Positions 10,000-21,402 of a DNA stretch of 64,000 nucleotides are shown in pieces. Under the pieces are notes generated by a model. The model did not search any database and was not told where the DNA came from. It was given only the letters and a program-made list of their open reading frames with translations. Within the stretch, counting starts at the first letter, position 1. Each line of letters starts with the position of its first letter. Made by a program: the position numbers and the translations under genes. Source of the stretch: Hansfordia pulvinata. Taxonomy: Eukaryota; Ascomycota; Sordariomycetes; Xylariales. The DNA lies in contig BJKQ01000008.1 of assembly GCA_006538405.1 (NCBI GenBank), positions 1,550,001 through 1,614,000 on the forward strand. Reading direction: 5' to 3'.

Positions 10000-12900
10000 A
10001 ATTTGACCCAGACGCGGTCTGTTGTGTCGAGCCCCCTCGCTGGGCCTCGGTCATCTCGCTTTATTCTGTTTTTCTTTTTTTCTTAGGAGGGGGGAGGTTG
10101 GTGGGATCGACCTTGACCGGTCGACAAGCCGAGCCACATTCATTGGACCTCGAGTTTATCCTGTCGCTGGTCCGGTGTGTTGCACAGAAACGTCGCTGGC
10201 TCCCTCCACCCTTGCCAACATGCCCCTTGGCCGGGGCGCACCTGCATGGCTGCTGTCAGGCCATGCGGAGCAATGATGAGGGTGCACCCGTCTGACATGA
10301 TGGTGTTGTGAACCCTCCATCGAGGGAGGGTGGAGGGAACAATGAACCACCAGGAGATCAGCCCTGGGACGTGGTCGAATCATCGTCGAGCGAAAGAACG
10401 ACAAGAGTGCTGTGGCCAGTCTCCTGATGGCTACATCGTATGGCTCCAAGCCGCACGGCCGTGCTTGCTCGGCCGCGCCCCACGGTACGAATCGGCAATG
10501 AGTTCGCGACGACGTCATCTGCCCCGGGTCGCGCACCCGAGCGTCTCTGCCAGACGCACCCTTCAAACGCGACCCTGGTGCTTCAATGAGCCATTCTCGG
10601 CGATCCTGCCGCTCGTCCAGTCTGTTGTGTGTGCTGCTTTGATTGTTCGCTATAGCTGTGTTGTGCTAGCCGAGCGCAACGCTCTGTGACGTGGCTGCAA
10701 GCAAACACCTCCTAGGATTTGTCTGTTCGAAAGGCTGCGGACGGTGCCCCCGAGAGGAGCAGGGCATTCGTGGAAGCGCCCAGGGCCTTCGACCCAACAG
10801 GTCTCGCACTCTAAAGGGCGCTCAGGCCTGGGTTTGAGTCTGGTATGCCTGGTAGTACAGACAGTTTCTGGTCCACGAGCCCCGGACTGTGGTCATCCGG
10901 CACCTGGTGCTTGGACCAGGCATTCTGGCGGAGGTGACCTGGATGCTTCTACGGCCAATCGGAGCGGACTGTGGGGGAGGGGAAAACGCTCATTGGGTGT
11001 TGATCGTCTCGAGTGGTCTCGGGACGCATTGACAAGGCTCCAAGGGTCTGACAGCGCCACCGACCCCTCCCCGTCAGCGTCAGCAGCGCGGACGGCTGTC
11101 CGGATTGCCATACGTTCCAAATACAGACACGATGTGCAGCAACTTCCAAAGTGACACTCGCTGTGACTAACAGCAGGGTGGTGGAGTGCGATCTGGAAAC
11201 CCCCCTCAGGGAGACCTTGGCGCTTGGCCGTCCGGTGTGCTGGGTTCCCCGCCGCCACATTTCGTTGTGTGTGTCGTGTGTCTGTGTGTCTGTGTGTGTA
11301 TCCGCACCTTCATGCTCACTCGAACGCCCGTAAATGACGTGAACGTGTGCTTGAATGGACTGCCGTCGAGTATCGGGTTGGCACTCACCGTCAAGACTGG
11401 CATTAGCTTTCCGGGCAGGCCAATCAATTAAAGTACTTGTAGTCGCACCAAGTCGTCTCCTGGAAGAATTCAAGCTGGTACGGAGACGCATAGTTTCGCT
11501 AGTCACCGCATGATGGCTCTGGGAAGCCTCTTCAAGGGGTCCTTTGAGGTTTTGTGGAGGTGTCTCATCGTCACTGTTCTGATAGAGGCGAGAGTGAAAA
11601 GCCACAAGGTGGAGTTGGTGCGGGGGTGGACCCAGAGGTACGAATACCCACGTACTCGTACGCCACGCCATGACCCAAAGACTGATGAACGAGGACCGTT
11701 GGCGCGGCGCAGTGGCTCGCTCACGCCCCCATCATGCTTGTCAACCATACATCCGTAGAGACGTGGTGATCCTGCCTTTGCCTTTTCTTGAGAAGGCGCG
11801 GGAGAAGTAGTTGATAGCGTTAGCGCTCATTGCAGGTCCATTTGTTAAGCTGCCGATTGATGCAGTAGCCACGCAGTCATCTATCTCGTGTCGACGTGAG
11901 CGCGTAATCGTGAGTGGAGATAAGAAGAGAAAGGGGCGGGGAATCTCGGCGACGAGGCGCCGATCTAACCTCGCCCACCGTGTCTCTCCGGACTGAAGCA
12001 CGGAGGTGGCTGGCCACGTCACGCTGTTCCGTGATAAGAGAGGCCGAGGACGGGACTGGCGCCGGCTGACTCGAGTAGCAAGGGACGAACAAGGGCCTGT
12101 GCAGAGCCGCGTAACGGCACAGCGCCGGTCGACCCTCAAAATGAACAGGTTTGAGTTCCGAGGATTCCCTTAGTCGACACATCAGAGTTGCGATCACGCA
12201 GATTGGTTGCGAGTTGTCCGGGCCGCTTCTTAGCCTGCTACTGGATGCGCCTCCAGAGCTGGCAAAGCCAGGATGCACCAGGCAAAGTGAAGTCAGACAT
12301 GGGCCTTGGACCCTTCAGGGCCCGCCAGGAAGCCGGTTGACGAGTTTTGGGGTGTGGGTAGAGAGTGGCCAAACGCTCTTGTCAAACCAGACTGGTCGCC
12401 TAAGACGGGTGTCAGCGGGGGAGAGGGGGCGTTGCGTCCCCCAGCCCGATGGGAATTGGGCCGTCATGAGGGAGAACGGGCAAATTGCATCCACTCCCCT
12501 GTGGTCGCGTTATTCTCCCTGCCAAGACTTCGAGTGGCTCTCGTGCCTTACGAGCAGGCCAGGTAAGATTTCGCAGGAAATGGCGGGGTGGCTCTGGGTA
12601 GATGAGAGAGAGGCCGGAGGTTCGTGTCAGACAGTCGTGACAGTTGTCGAGCAGACTGCGGTAAAACACACAGATGGCCCAGGGTCAGCCAGGGTGTCGT
12701 CGGCCTCGTTGCTGGTGCTGGCTTCGCTGCGAGGTGTGCGAGGTTTGCCACCGGTGGTGAGCGGGCTGGTGGCGGGGGCGAGAGCGGAGAAGCTAGAAGA
12801 AAAAATCGAAGACCAAAAGCATACACATAAACAGGGGAAGGGGGGAGGGGGGGGGCAACTGGGGGCAACCGGGGGCAGCCTCGAATTGCCTTTGCCGGGG

Positions 12901-15900
12901 CGAAGGCGGCGGCTTCCACTTTCTGAGGTCGAGGTCGCGACCGCCCGGGCTGATGGCAAACCCCCACTTGCAGCCCTGGGAGGCCCCTTCCACTGCGACT
13001 ACTCGTACGAGTTGTCAGGTACTTTTTGTACCTAATCCTGAACGAGACGGCGGGGGGCGCTTCTAGTACATGTAATGGATATGTGCATGTACATGTAGAT
13101 GTACTCAGAGCTGTTATCTCTTCCACGAGAAAGCCTCCAGTGCCTCGCAGCCCCTGCACAGCTTGAAGTGTCCGGTCTGGGGTCCTTGTTGATTTTACAG
13201 ACTTCAGGACGCGGTTCGTGCAGAGTCTCCTCCGCTCTCCCCTCAGTCTGGATGCCCATTCAATCCGATGCCACGGTGAGCCCGCCCTTTGATGGTTTGT
13301 GCGAGTACGTACTTACAGAGGGGGGTCTCTTGGTCTTTCAACGTTTTCCTGCTCTGACACGAAACCGGATTCTCATCTCTGCTGTTAGCCAGGCACCGGC
13401 GAGTTTTTCTGTAGCGACAGCTGAACAGCTGCCATTTGAATATACTTCCCGTTTGTCAGTAAAATTCGCACGATCCAACCCCGTCCTCCCATCTACTCGT
13501 ATTCTGCATGTGTGTGGTAGAGCCAGGTACCTACAGACCGAAATACTGGTACGCTCTTCCATTCCCCGTTTGCCCCGGGTCTCTGGGACGTATCGCGCAC
13601 TAATCCCGTCTCGGGTTAATCAATGTTCGTCGTCCGTACTTGAAGGCGCCATTACCTGGGGCTCTCGCCTTCTCGTCTCGCCCACCTCAGTAGCGGCCTG
13701 TCTGCTGTGGTTTCAACGAATATTTCCGGTGAGCAGGCAACGTACTCGTACGGGCAGCGGGCACCCCTTGGATGGCAAGCAGGATGGCTCGTGGCAGTAC
13801 GGCTACGGTATGTATTGATAGCAGGTACAAGCATTCACATTTGGTATGCTAATTCGCGGCGAAGCTTGGAATCCCACGGAATGCCCTGACTTGACTCAAC
13901 CCGGCTTGTCCCTGGCTGGCATCCACGCTTGTGCGAGAGCTATCTATCTGTCCGATCCGGGACCAGCGTTCCTAGCGAGCGGCTGCCCATCGTCGTTCCA
14001 GACGCAGACCGACTGGCGAGTCGAGTACGAGTACCCGTAGAGGTCTGTAGCCCCCAAGGCTCGGCTGAGCAATGCCTTGATGCAATGTCATGTAATGCAG
14101 CGCCAATGCTCACACATTGTACTCGTACACACAGGAAGGCGACGATGGCAGGTTTTCAGAGGGTAGGTTCGAGCATTGCAATAGCGGTGCACGCCCGATC
14201 CGAGGCCGGCCGGTCGACATACCCCCTCCCAGTTGCGGTGCCACGCTCCTCCGCAATCTGCTTTGAGTAGCCCTCGTGATGTCTTTTTGGCAGTGTCGCA
14301 CAGCACCCCATGGCACATGATGGCATCGCTACTGGACGTCCCGACCCGACGCAACACAGCGTCCGTCCGAGCAAGGTTCGGCTGCAGCTGTCGGCGTGTG
14401 GCGGTTAGATATCAAGCCCGCAGGGCCGACCAACCAAGCGTGAACGTTGCGTGGCGGGTGGGCGATAGCTGGTACCCACGATGGCGTGCATGTACGAGTA
14501 GGGCAACCTCGATACCTGGCACGAGTAGCCAAACAGGACGATGGCCTGATGTAAACAGAACACTGGAGCCTGGTGCCATCACGCCCGCATCTGTAGCTAA
14601 AAGTTAAGCTGCATAATCGTGCACACCTAGGTAAGGCGACAATTGACAGCTTCTTACTTGAACTTGTGTAGGTTCAGGTACCTACCTCTGGGAGGCGCTG
14701 CGTGGGCGGGTCCAATACGAGACGATAGACAGGTCGGCGGCCAGCCCACCAGCCCTGTAACTAGAGAGCCCAGTCGGAATCCGTTACCCCGTCTATGACC
14801 ATACCATGATCATTAGTCGGCATTGGACCCGTGTTGACGACAGGCGTCGAGCAAGACAAGCAAGACAAGCAAGACAAGCAAGACAAGCAAGACAAGCAAG
14901 ACAAGCAAGCAAGCAACCCCATGCCCGTCGGTCAGCAGCCGGCCCGCTTCGCCTTGGTCCTGCCGGCGTCTCTTCGACGGCGTCAGGCACAGACGAGCCT
15001 TGCTACTGGGTACTCATCAGCCCCAGCAGGCGGTCATAGGTAAGGTAGGTATTCGTACATATCTAGTCAGGCTTGCTCTGCTCGACGGGCGTGCATCCGG
15101 ATGACGGTTGGTTCCAGGGGCGGTGGACCTGATGGTCTCGTGATATTGCAGGCTGCCCTTCTTCCACCAAGGTACATACTCGCAGGTACCTACCTAAGGC
15201 ATATAATGTCAGTCTGGGTGCGGCCAGACACCCACCCCCAGTGCCGGTCCCCAGTGGCAAGATACCTACTCGTAGGTGGCCAGACACACAGACAGGTAGG
15301 CGGCTTTCCGGTCTGCCGGGATTCTCGCTCCAGCCGCGCCACCTTGGCTGGTGCTGACCAGGACCGCCGCGGGGGCCCTGTAGGGTGCGCCGTAAATGGG
15401 GAGTACAGGCGGCACCGGTGTACGATAGAACGTGCGCGGACAGAGACCGAACGCGTAAACGAACGAACGCGCGCCTAGGCCCTGGTGGCTCCGAGGGAAA
15501 GATCTCGACGGACAGGGCCTGCGTTCCAGACTCGACGGGGTTCGCAGCCCGCCGATCTCTTACTACGTGCGTCTTAGACTCCAAGGTTACCAGCATTTGA
15601 CGTCTCCCGGGTTCCTAACCTTAGCCCTTGCGATACGGACGTGCCTGTACCCTGGGTACCGATCTACGAGTACCGTTCCTCACCAAGGCCCGGTGCCGCA
15701 TCCAGATTGATTGACGCGTGCACTGGGTTTTGCCTCGAGCGATTGCGTGGACGACGGCAACTCTGACACCACCACGCCGAAGCCACTGATCAACGTTTTT
15801 GTGCGAGTACCTGACTCCAACATGGCCGGAGATCCATTGCCTATCTCTCATCCACCAGAGTGTCTCTTGTACGTTCCAAAAACCTTCCGTGCTTGCTGCG

Positions 15901-16790
15901 GCGGCGGCGAGTTCAGTGCTGCGGCGGGGTACGCCGAGAAGAACCCCCCGCTTGGTCCATCCGAGCAGTCGGTGCTATTCGAGGCACGGCGAGTTAGGTA
16001 CCTCGGGCACGTATGAACCTTCCAACCTAAGTGGATGTGTACATGTACAGATCTATCTGAGATACATCACGTGAATGTATCGTCCTTCGGCGGCGCGACT
16101 ACGGTCGCGGCCTCCAGCTATCTGCACCCAGCATCCATGCCATTACACCCTCGTCACTCCAGTCTTTTTGCCTCTGCAGTCGAGCATGGAACCCAAGGTC
16201 TACCTGGCCAGTCCCCACTCCCGGTCGTTCTGCTCAGGTCGCACGAGTACGTCAGGGAGTCCATTCATGGATGGGGAGTAGGCGCCTTGAAGTTCGCTTC
16301 GGAGCCTGCGTGCGCCTCTGTCGCATTGCCGGCTCTGGGTGCGACAGGCAATGGATGCAGTGGACGTACTTAGGTACAGACACAGAATACGAGTACATAC
16401 ACCTATCTCATGTGGTAAATCATCCATCCAAGATACCCAGATACCCACGGATGACAAGAATAAAGATACCTCCTGACAGAGTACCGGGGGCTTCCATGCA
16501 CAGTGAGGCCGGGCGGGTTCGTGGCTATCCATGGCCGGGCACCTCCACCCCCGCCAGCGCCCACCCACGCACGGTACGCCACTCCAGCACCAGCGCCAAC
16601 CAGGTGGGCACCGGCGCCGGCGCTGGCGCCAGCACCAGCACGGAATTGATTAGGCTGGAGCCTTCCCCCCCCTACCTTACTTCCTAAGTACCTCACTCTA
16701 CTCGTACCACCTGCCTGCGAGCGCCAAAGGTATGAGAGGCACGCGTAGACACGCGTAGTTTACATGGCTAGGTAAGTACGTGCATGTACC
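10000..16790. other. Gene-free intergenic DNA, middle part of the 13.4-kb gap
   Basis: No supported gene. The longest frames (294 aa starting 12151, 239 aa starting 13099, 240 aa on the minus strand at 10949-11671) have no domain, no signal peptide and random-like composition, and run through repeat words. About 11 ACTCGTA/TACGAGT words lie here (for example 11653, 13000, 13495, 13742, 14120, 14492, 15268, 15665, 16388, 16700). TACCTACC/GGTAGGTA-type words occur near 14640-14690, 15040, 15180 and 16675. Confidence 0.5.
14851..14916. repeat. 9-bp minisatellite GCAAGACAA
   Basis: Six perfect tandem GCAAGACAA units (14851-14904) followed by degenerate GCAA steps. Because the unit is a multiple of three, several frames stay open across it, which explains spurious (CLA)n and (RQA)n ORFs. 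Confidence 0.9.
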
Positions 16791-18381
16791 TTGGGTATCT
16801 TACCTACCGTACCTAGTGGAGGCGCGCCCTGCTCCCTGCTCCCTGCTCCCCTCCCTGCACACCCTTCCAGACTTGCAGGCCATGTTTCCTGCAACCGCAT
16901 CGAGGGTTGGATTCTCGTCAGGTTGCACCTGCCGACTTGCACCGGGCTCACGTCTTTGCGTGCCTGCCTCTGCCTGTGGCTCCTGATAACGAGCGCGAGT
17001 GAACATCGCGCCGACCTTTTCTTGTCTCCTCACATCTTTGCCACCGACCAGACGGGATATAATTCCGGTCCGGACACATTCATCAGTTCTCCACACCGTC
17101 CCGTCTGCTCCCCCCCCGCGGTTCTCTCCCTCACACACCCACAAGCCACACCCTCTCCCCACGATACTCGTATACATACACTACACAGACCCAGCCGGCA
17201 TCTTAAAGTACTTGCATGCAGCCCGGTGCCCCGGCGCCCCATACACCAATCCTCATTTCGTGTAAAAAGGCCATCCCCCATCCCTGAATTCGGCATTTCA
17301 TCGCACACGACCTACTCGTACTGCTCCAGTAGCAGCAGCAGCAGCGGCAGCAGCAGCGGCGTCCGCACCGCACCGCACCGCATCGAAACTCACAAAGCCC
17401 ACTTTGCACAAGGCCAGCCGCATCGATCCGCACGGGCTCCTCATAAAGGTACGACGACTACGAGGATCATCAGCCAGCAAACAGGCCCTACCACTTAAAC
17501 CCACCTTCCCTTGGGCCTGCCTCGCCCTACCCTCACGTCTGCCCCTGATTCTGAACCTGGGACCTGGGCCTGCACTCGTTGGATCTGGAACCCGGGCACT
17601 GACCAGTCTGTGCCGTCCCGTGCCCAGCGCCGCCTTCTCTGCAACGCCCGTCTTTCACCAGTCACATTCATCCCGCGCTTTTCCCCTGCGCCGCGACCCA
17701 TTCATTCCCCACGGGGACCCGGTTTCTCGCCCAAGTAATTCACAACCTTGCCTACTTGTTCAATTTCCATCCGCCTTCCATCCTGTTTGGCATTCGCGTC
17801 TCGCACATGCGCACGACCACGTTGTTTGCTTCAGCTTCGCCTCGATCTGGTTTACGCATGCACCCAAGCATCGCCGCATGACTTCCCCCAGCACCGCCCA
17901 TCGCCGCCATCGCAGCTGTTTTCGCGCGCGCTCCTTCCAAGTACAACAATAGCTGGACCCTGCACACCCCATCCGCCAACTCCAAGACTCTATCGCCCCC
18001 TGCCTCTGACATCACCTCCAACCAAAACCCTGGGTTGTCCGTAAACTTCTCCCCTCAGTCTCTCTCCCACTGCGGCCGGTGCGCGTGCGCTGCGATCCTA
18101 TTCGACCGAGCTCAAGCTCGCCCAGTCCCGTATTGTCTTTGGATCTGCTTGTGCGGCAACCCGACTGTCGCGTGGTGCCCTTCACCTCAGCCACCTCCGA
18201 GATACCCCCCTTATCGCTGGTCTCCCATCTGGTCTGGTTTCGTTCCCATGTTTTTCAACGCCGCTCTGTCCGGATCGACTTCAAAGCCAACTTTTTCGCA
18301 AATCGTACGTCGGATATAGCAGCACCAGCCCGGGAGAAAAGACTTGCGATCTCCGGGTCTTACCTGGACGCGCGTTTGAAC
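16791..18381 (+). promoter_or_regulatory. Pyrimidine-rich promoter/leader of the Reg1-like gene
   Basis: The plus strand becomes strongly C/T-rich over roughly 1.5 kb before the ATG at 18382, as in long fungal 5' leaders. TACTCGTA words occur at 17164 and 17313 but not closer to the gene. Frames of 235 and 182 codons here are Pro/Ser-rich by-products of the CT-rich composition. An in-frame ATG at 18079 would extend the Reg1-like protein by 101 residues, but that extension has no conserved features. Confidence 0.4.
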
Positions 18382-20168
18382 ATGGCTGTTGTACTCCAGG
18401 TCGATGACGGCGACCTTTTCTCGTCTTCGCCTCTCCGCCGATCCCACTCGCAGCCCAGGTTCAACCCTCAGCAACCCTCCAGTCTGTGCAACGCTGCCTC
18501 GCCGTCTTTTCGCGATGCCTATCACCAGCCCTTTCAGGCCGCCTCCGACTCTAGCCCATCCTCTTCAACACCATCCTCACCTCGTGCGCTACACCCCGAT
18601 GCCGACACCGACGTCGACGCCGATTCGACCGACATGTCGTACTCGTCCACTTCAACGCCCGCTACTAACCTGTCTTTGGATGGGCATTACGACGACGACC
18701 ACTACACCAAGGCCGACGATGCCATGGACATTGACGACCACAACCCATATTTCGCCACTCTGGATGAAATGAACCATCAGGAGTCGGAGACCCCTCAGCC
18801 TCTCGAATCACCCGATGCGACCCCCACGGAACCACATACGTCGGTCGATACATCGCGGCCTGTCTCCCCGGAGACTAACGAGCACGCCGAAGACGATACT
18901 GCCGTGAAGCAGCACCCAACGCAGCACGTTGACTATCTGTCTCACAACTGGAAGGAGGAAGACATTTGGTCGTCATGGCGCTACATTGTCTCCAAGCGGG
19001 GAGATTATAGCAATGGGCCTCGTCTTGAAAACGCATCCTGGAGGACGTGGATGAAAGCCAAGTATAGGCTCAGGACTGTGTCGCCTGAGACTTTGAACTG
19101 GTAAGAGAGCTCACTCACCAATATCTGACATTTCAAATGCTGACCCCAGGCTCCAGGCTCAAGGACTGCGACGTCACTTGGCTCTACGGTCCGTTGCAAA
19201 CCCAACAAAAGCGGTCTTTGACCGCCGCGGCTACGGAACCCGGAAGCTCGTCCCTCTCACGATGTGACTCTTTCGTGAAGAAGCCGATCCTGAAGAAGAG
19301 AAGCATGTCGGAAATTATGCTGCAGAAGTCTCTTTCTTCGTCCTCACTGCTGAAACAGGCGGCTGCTGTTGTCCAGGCGCAGCAAACGGATGGCGTGTCT
19401 GGCGCGTCTCGCCCGGCCTTCCAGCGCGCCGCAACCGACTACATCGCTTTTCCGCTGGCGTCTACAGCACGCAGTTGCAGGAATACCAGCGTCGATCCGT
19501 CTACGGACACCTCAGGCGTTGTGTCACCGTCCATCGAGCGCAAGCATATCCATTTTGACGAGCAGGTTAAGCAATGCATTGCCGTTGACGAAGAAGAGGA
19601 CTACGATCTCGACCCCCGCTGGCCACCCGACGAATATGACAGTGACTCGGACGACGGAGCTGTGATGATGAAAACGACACGGTTCAGAAAGAACCCGCTC
19701 TACACGAGGAGGAAGCCTCAGCCCAGCGCCTGCAACGAAAGCAAGACCATTGCGATGCTCCCGTCGACGACCTTGAAATATAGGACGGAGTCGCCCGAGC
19801 CGAGCGAGGCCATTCTCAGGGCTGCTGGACACACGCTCAAGAGCCCAACTCTTTCCCCTTCCTCGTCTCAGGAGACCCTACGACCATCGCGGAAATCAGG
19901 ATCGCTGCTGGCAACCGGGGAGGACCAGAATGGTATGAACGACGAGCCTACGGCTCGCCCTAGCTCACAGACGAAGCAAGTCGGCAGTTCCGGCGGTACT
20001 GGGGCCACCGAGCCTGAGGGTATGCGTCGCACGGAGTCGGGCATGTTCATGCCGGCAGACGATGTTGAGGCTCAAACCAACGGCGGTTTGGTTGGCCGCG
20101 TTGTGGACACGGTCAATACGGCTCGAGATATCGTCCATGTCATCTGGAATGTGGGTTGGAAAAGATGA
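18382..20168 (+). CDS. Reg1-like protein phosphatase 1 regulatory subunit (DUF1752 domain)
   Basis: Two exons, 18382-19100 and 19157-20168, giving 576 aa. The 56-nt intron has a GTAAGA donor and CTGAC branch-like sites. The splice restores the conserved block DYLSHNWKEEDIWSSWRY...NASWRTW...LKDCDVTWLYGP (about residues 190-255), which is DUF1752, found in yeast Reg1/Reg2 and near GATA factors. A PP1-docking RVxF-type motif, KHIHF (369-373), is followed by DEQVKQCIAVD as in Reg1. A KKPILKKRS block and a conserved C-terminus (GLVGRVVDTVNTARDIVHVIWNVGW) also fit. Yeast Reg1 targets PP1 (Glc7) to the Snf1 pathway in glucose repression; the same role is inferred. The rest is Ser/Pro/Asp-rich and probably disordered. 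The ATG at 18382 (MAVVLQVDDGD) is preferred over 18079. Confidence 0.85.
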
Positions 20169-21402
20169 AACGGCATTCTCTTTTCTCTCAGCATGGGGGC
20201 CTCCTAGAGTCTAGGGAGTGAGCACCTATGTCTCCAGCTTGCATGCATTGCATTCGTGGCTGAGTCGACATTATTTCTTGGGAAGAGTTTCAATTGGTTG
20301 ACGGCAGTGCGTTATGCCGCAATCAGTTTGTGAACTGATTATTACCATACCGAAACCTCTCGGTTCTAATAGCGGCATCCCTGGATTCCGCGGTATTCGC
20401 ATACGACGCCCAGGTGGATTTGTAACATACGCGGCGTTTTTGGTGGCATTGCGACACGGTCGACGGAGGACAGTCCTCGCAGGTTCGGGATGATCGGCGT
20501 TTCATGGTTTTGCTCCGTTTTGTTTTGTCAGGACAGGCGGCGTTTGAGGCACACTCAAGCCTGATGACACCTGAAGCTGACGTGCATTTGGTCAAGTTGT
20601 CGCCTGAGGAATGACGATCAGACCACACGATATATTCGATTCTGTTCTGGATGGTCTTCGCGTTTGTGTTTCACACGACCATTACATGAGGCGTTGAAAA
20701 GGGGCTGATGATTGTGGACCGGCTGGATGCGTTTGGCTCAAGGTAACCACGCTGTGTTGCCTGTGTGGTAGAGCAGACGTAGAAACCCCAGATGTCACTG
20801 GGACATAAAGCAAAAACAAGATTACCAGCATGTTCGCAACGTAATGCCCGTGATAGCGGAGTGAAATGGACTGACGCACTACGACTGAGAGCGAGGTTGA
20901 GTTTCGGACATTTATGCGAATCCCTTAGGACCGGAATGACAGTATCATGCTCATTTTGGGGCTCTGTTGGGAACGAGTGAGTGCTCAAAATCATAAAGAT
21001 GAGGCGGGGCTCTCTTTGGCCTCCATCAGGGGTCTAGATTTGAAGGCAAGGAAGGCAGTGCAACAGCGCATGGTTCGTAACACCTATTTGCTAGGCACAT
21101 CATGTCTTAATCCAGGCGGCTCAATTAGCTGCCGATGAGACGCATGGTGTGTTGGTCTTCTTTTCTTATTGTACATCATGTCCGAAGCGACGTTTGTTGG
21201 TACAGGGTATAGCAACAGGTATGGTACAGGAAGGTGGCTGTCTATGGTACATTTGCACTCGTCTGCTTGTAGGTGTATATATGCTCGCTCCGATCTCTCT
21301 ACTTTGTTCTCAGGTGAATCAAAGGAATCTTCTTTTCGGGGGGGGGGGGGGGGGACGACCAGCCGGCGAGTCGTGCCCGTCGTTACGTCGCTGTGTGCAA
21401 GC
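20169..21402. other. Convergent 3' intergenic region
   Basis: About 1.2 kb between the 3' ends of the Reg1-like gene (+) and cyt-4 (-). It looks somewhat AT-richer than elsewhere and holds no credible ORF. It presumably carries both 3' UTRs and polyadenylation signals. No ACTCGTA/TACGAGT words were seen. A G17 run lies at 21338-21354. Confidence 0.5.
21338..21354. repeat. Poly-G run (G17)
   Basis: Seventeen consecutive G on the plus strand (poly-C in the cyt-4 transcript sense), about 50 nt beyond the cyt-4 stop codon and so probably in its 3' UTR. Length may be imprecise. Confidence 0.8.

Noticed and set aside
10744..11154. Possible transposon remnant
   Set aside because: No transposase motif, terminal repeats or target-site duplication could be found here or elsewhere in the gaps.
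12151..13818. Plus-strand frames of 294 and 239 codons
   Set aside because: No domain, signal peptide or splice support. They run through poly-G patches and TACTCGTA words, which read as chance residues.
14851..14916. Possible CRISPR-like array
   Set aside because: Units are direct 9-bp tandem copies with no spacers, in a eukaryote; it is a minisatellite.
18079..18381. 101-residue N-terminal extension of the Reg1-like protein
   Set aside because: In frame but without conserved features; the ATG at 18382 begins the acidic start MAVVLQVDDGD.
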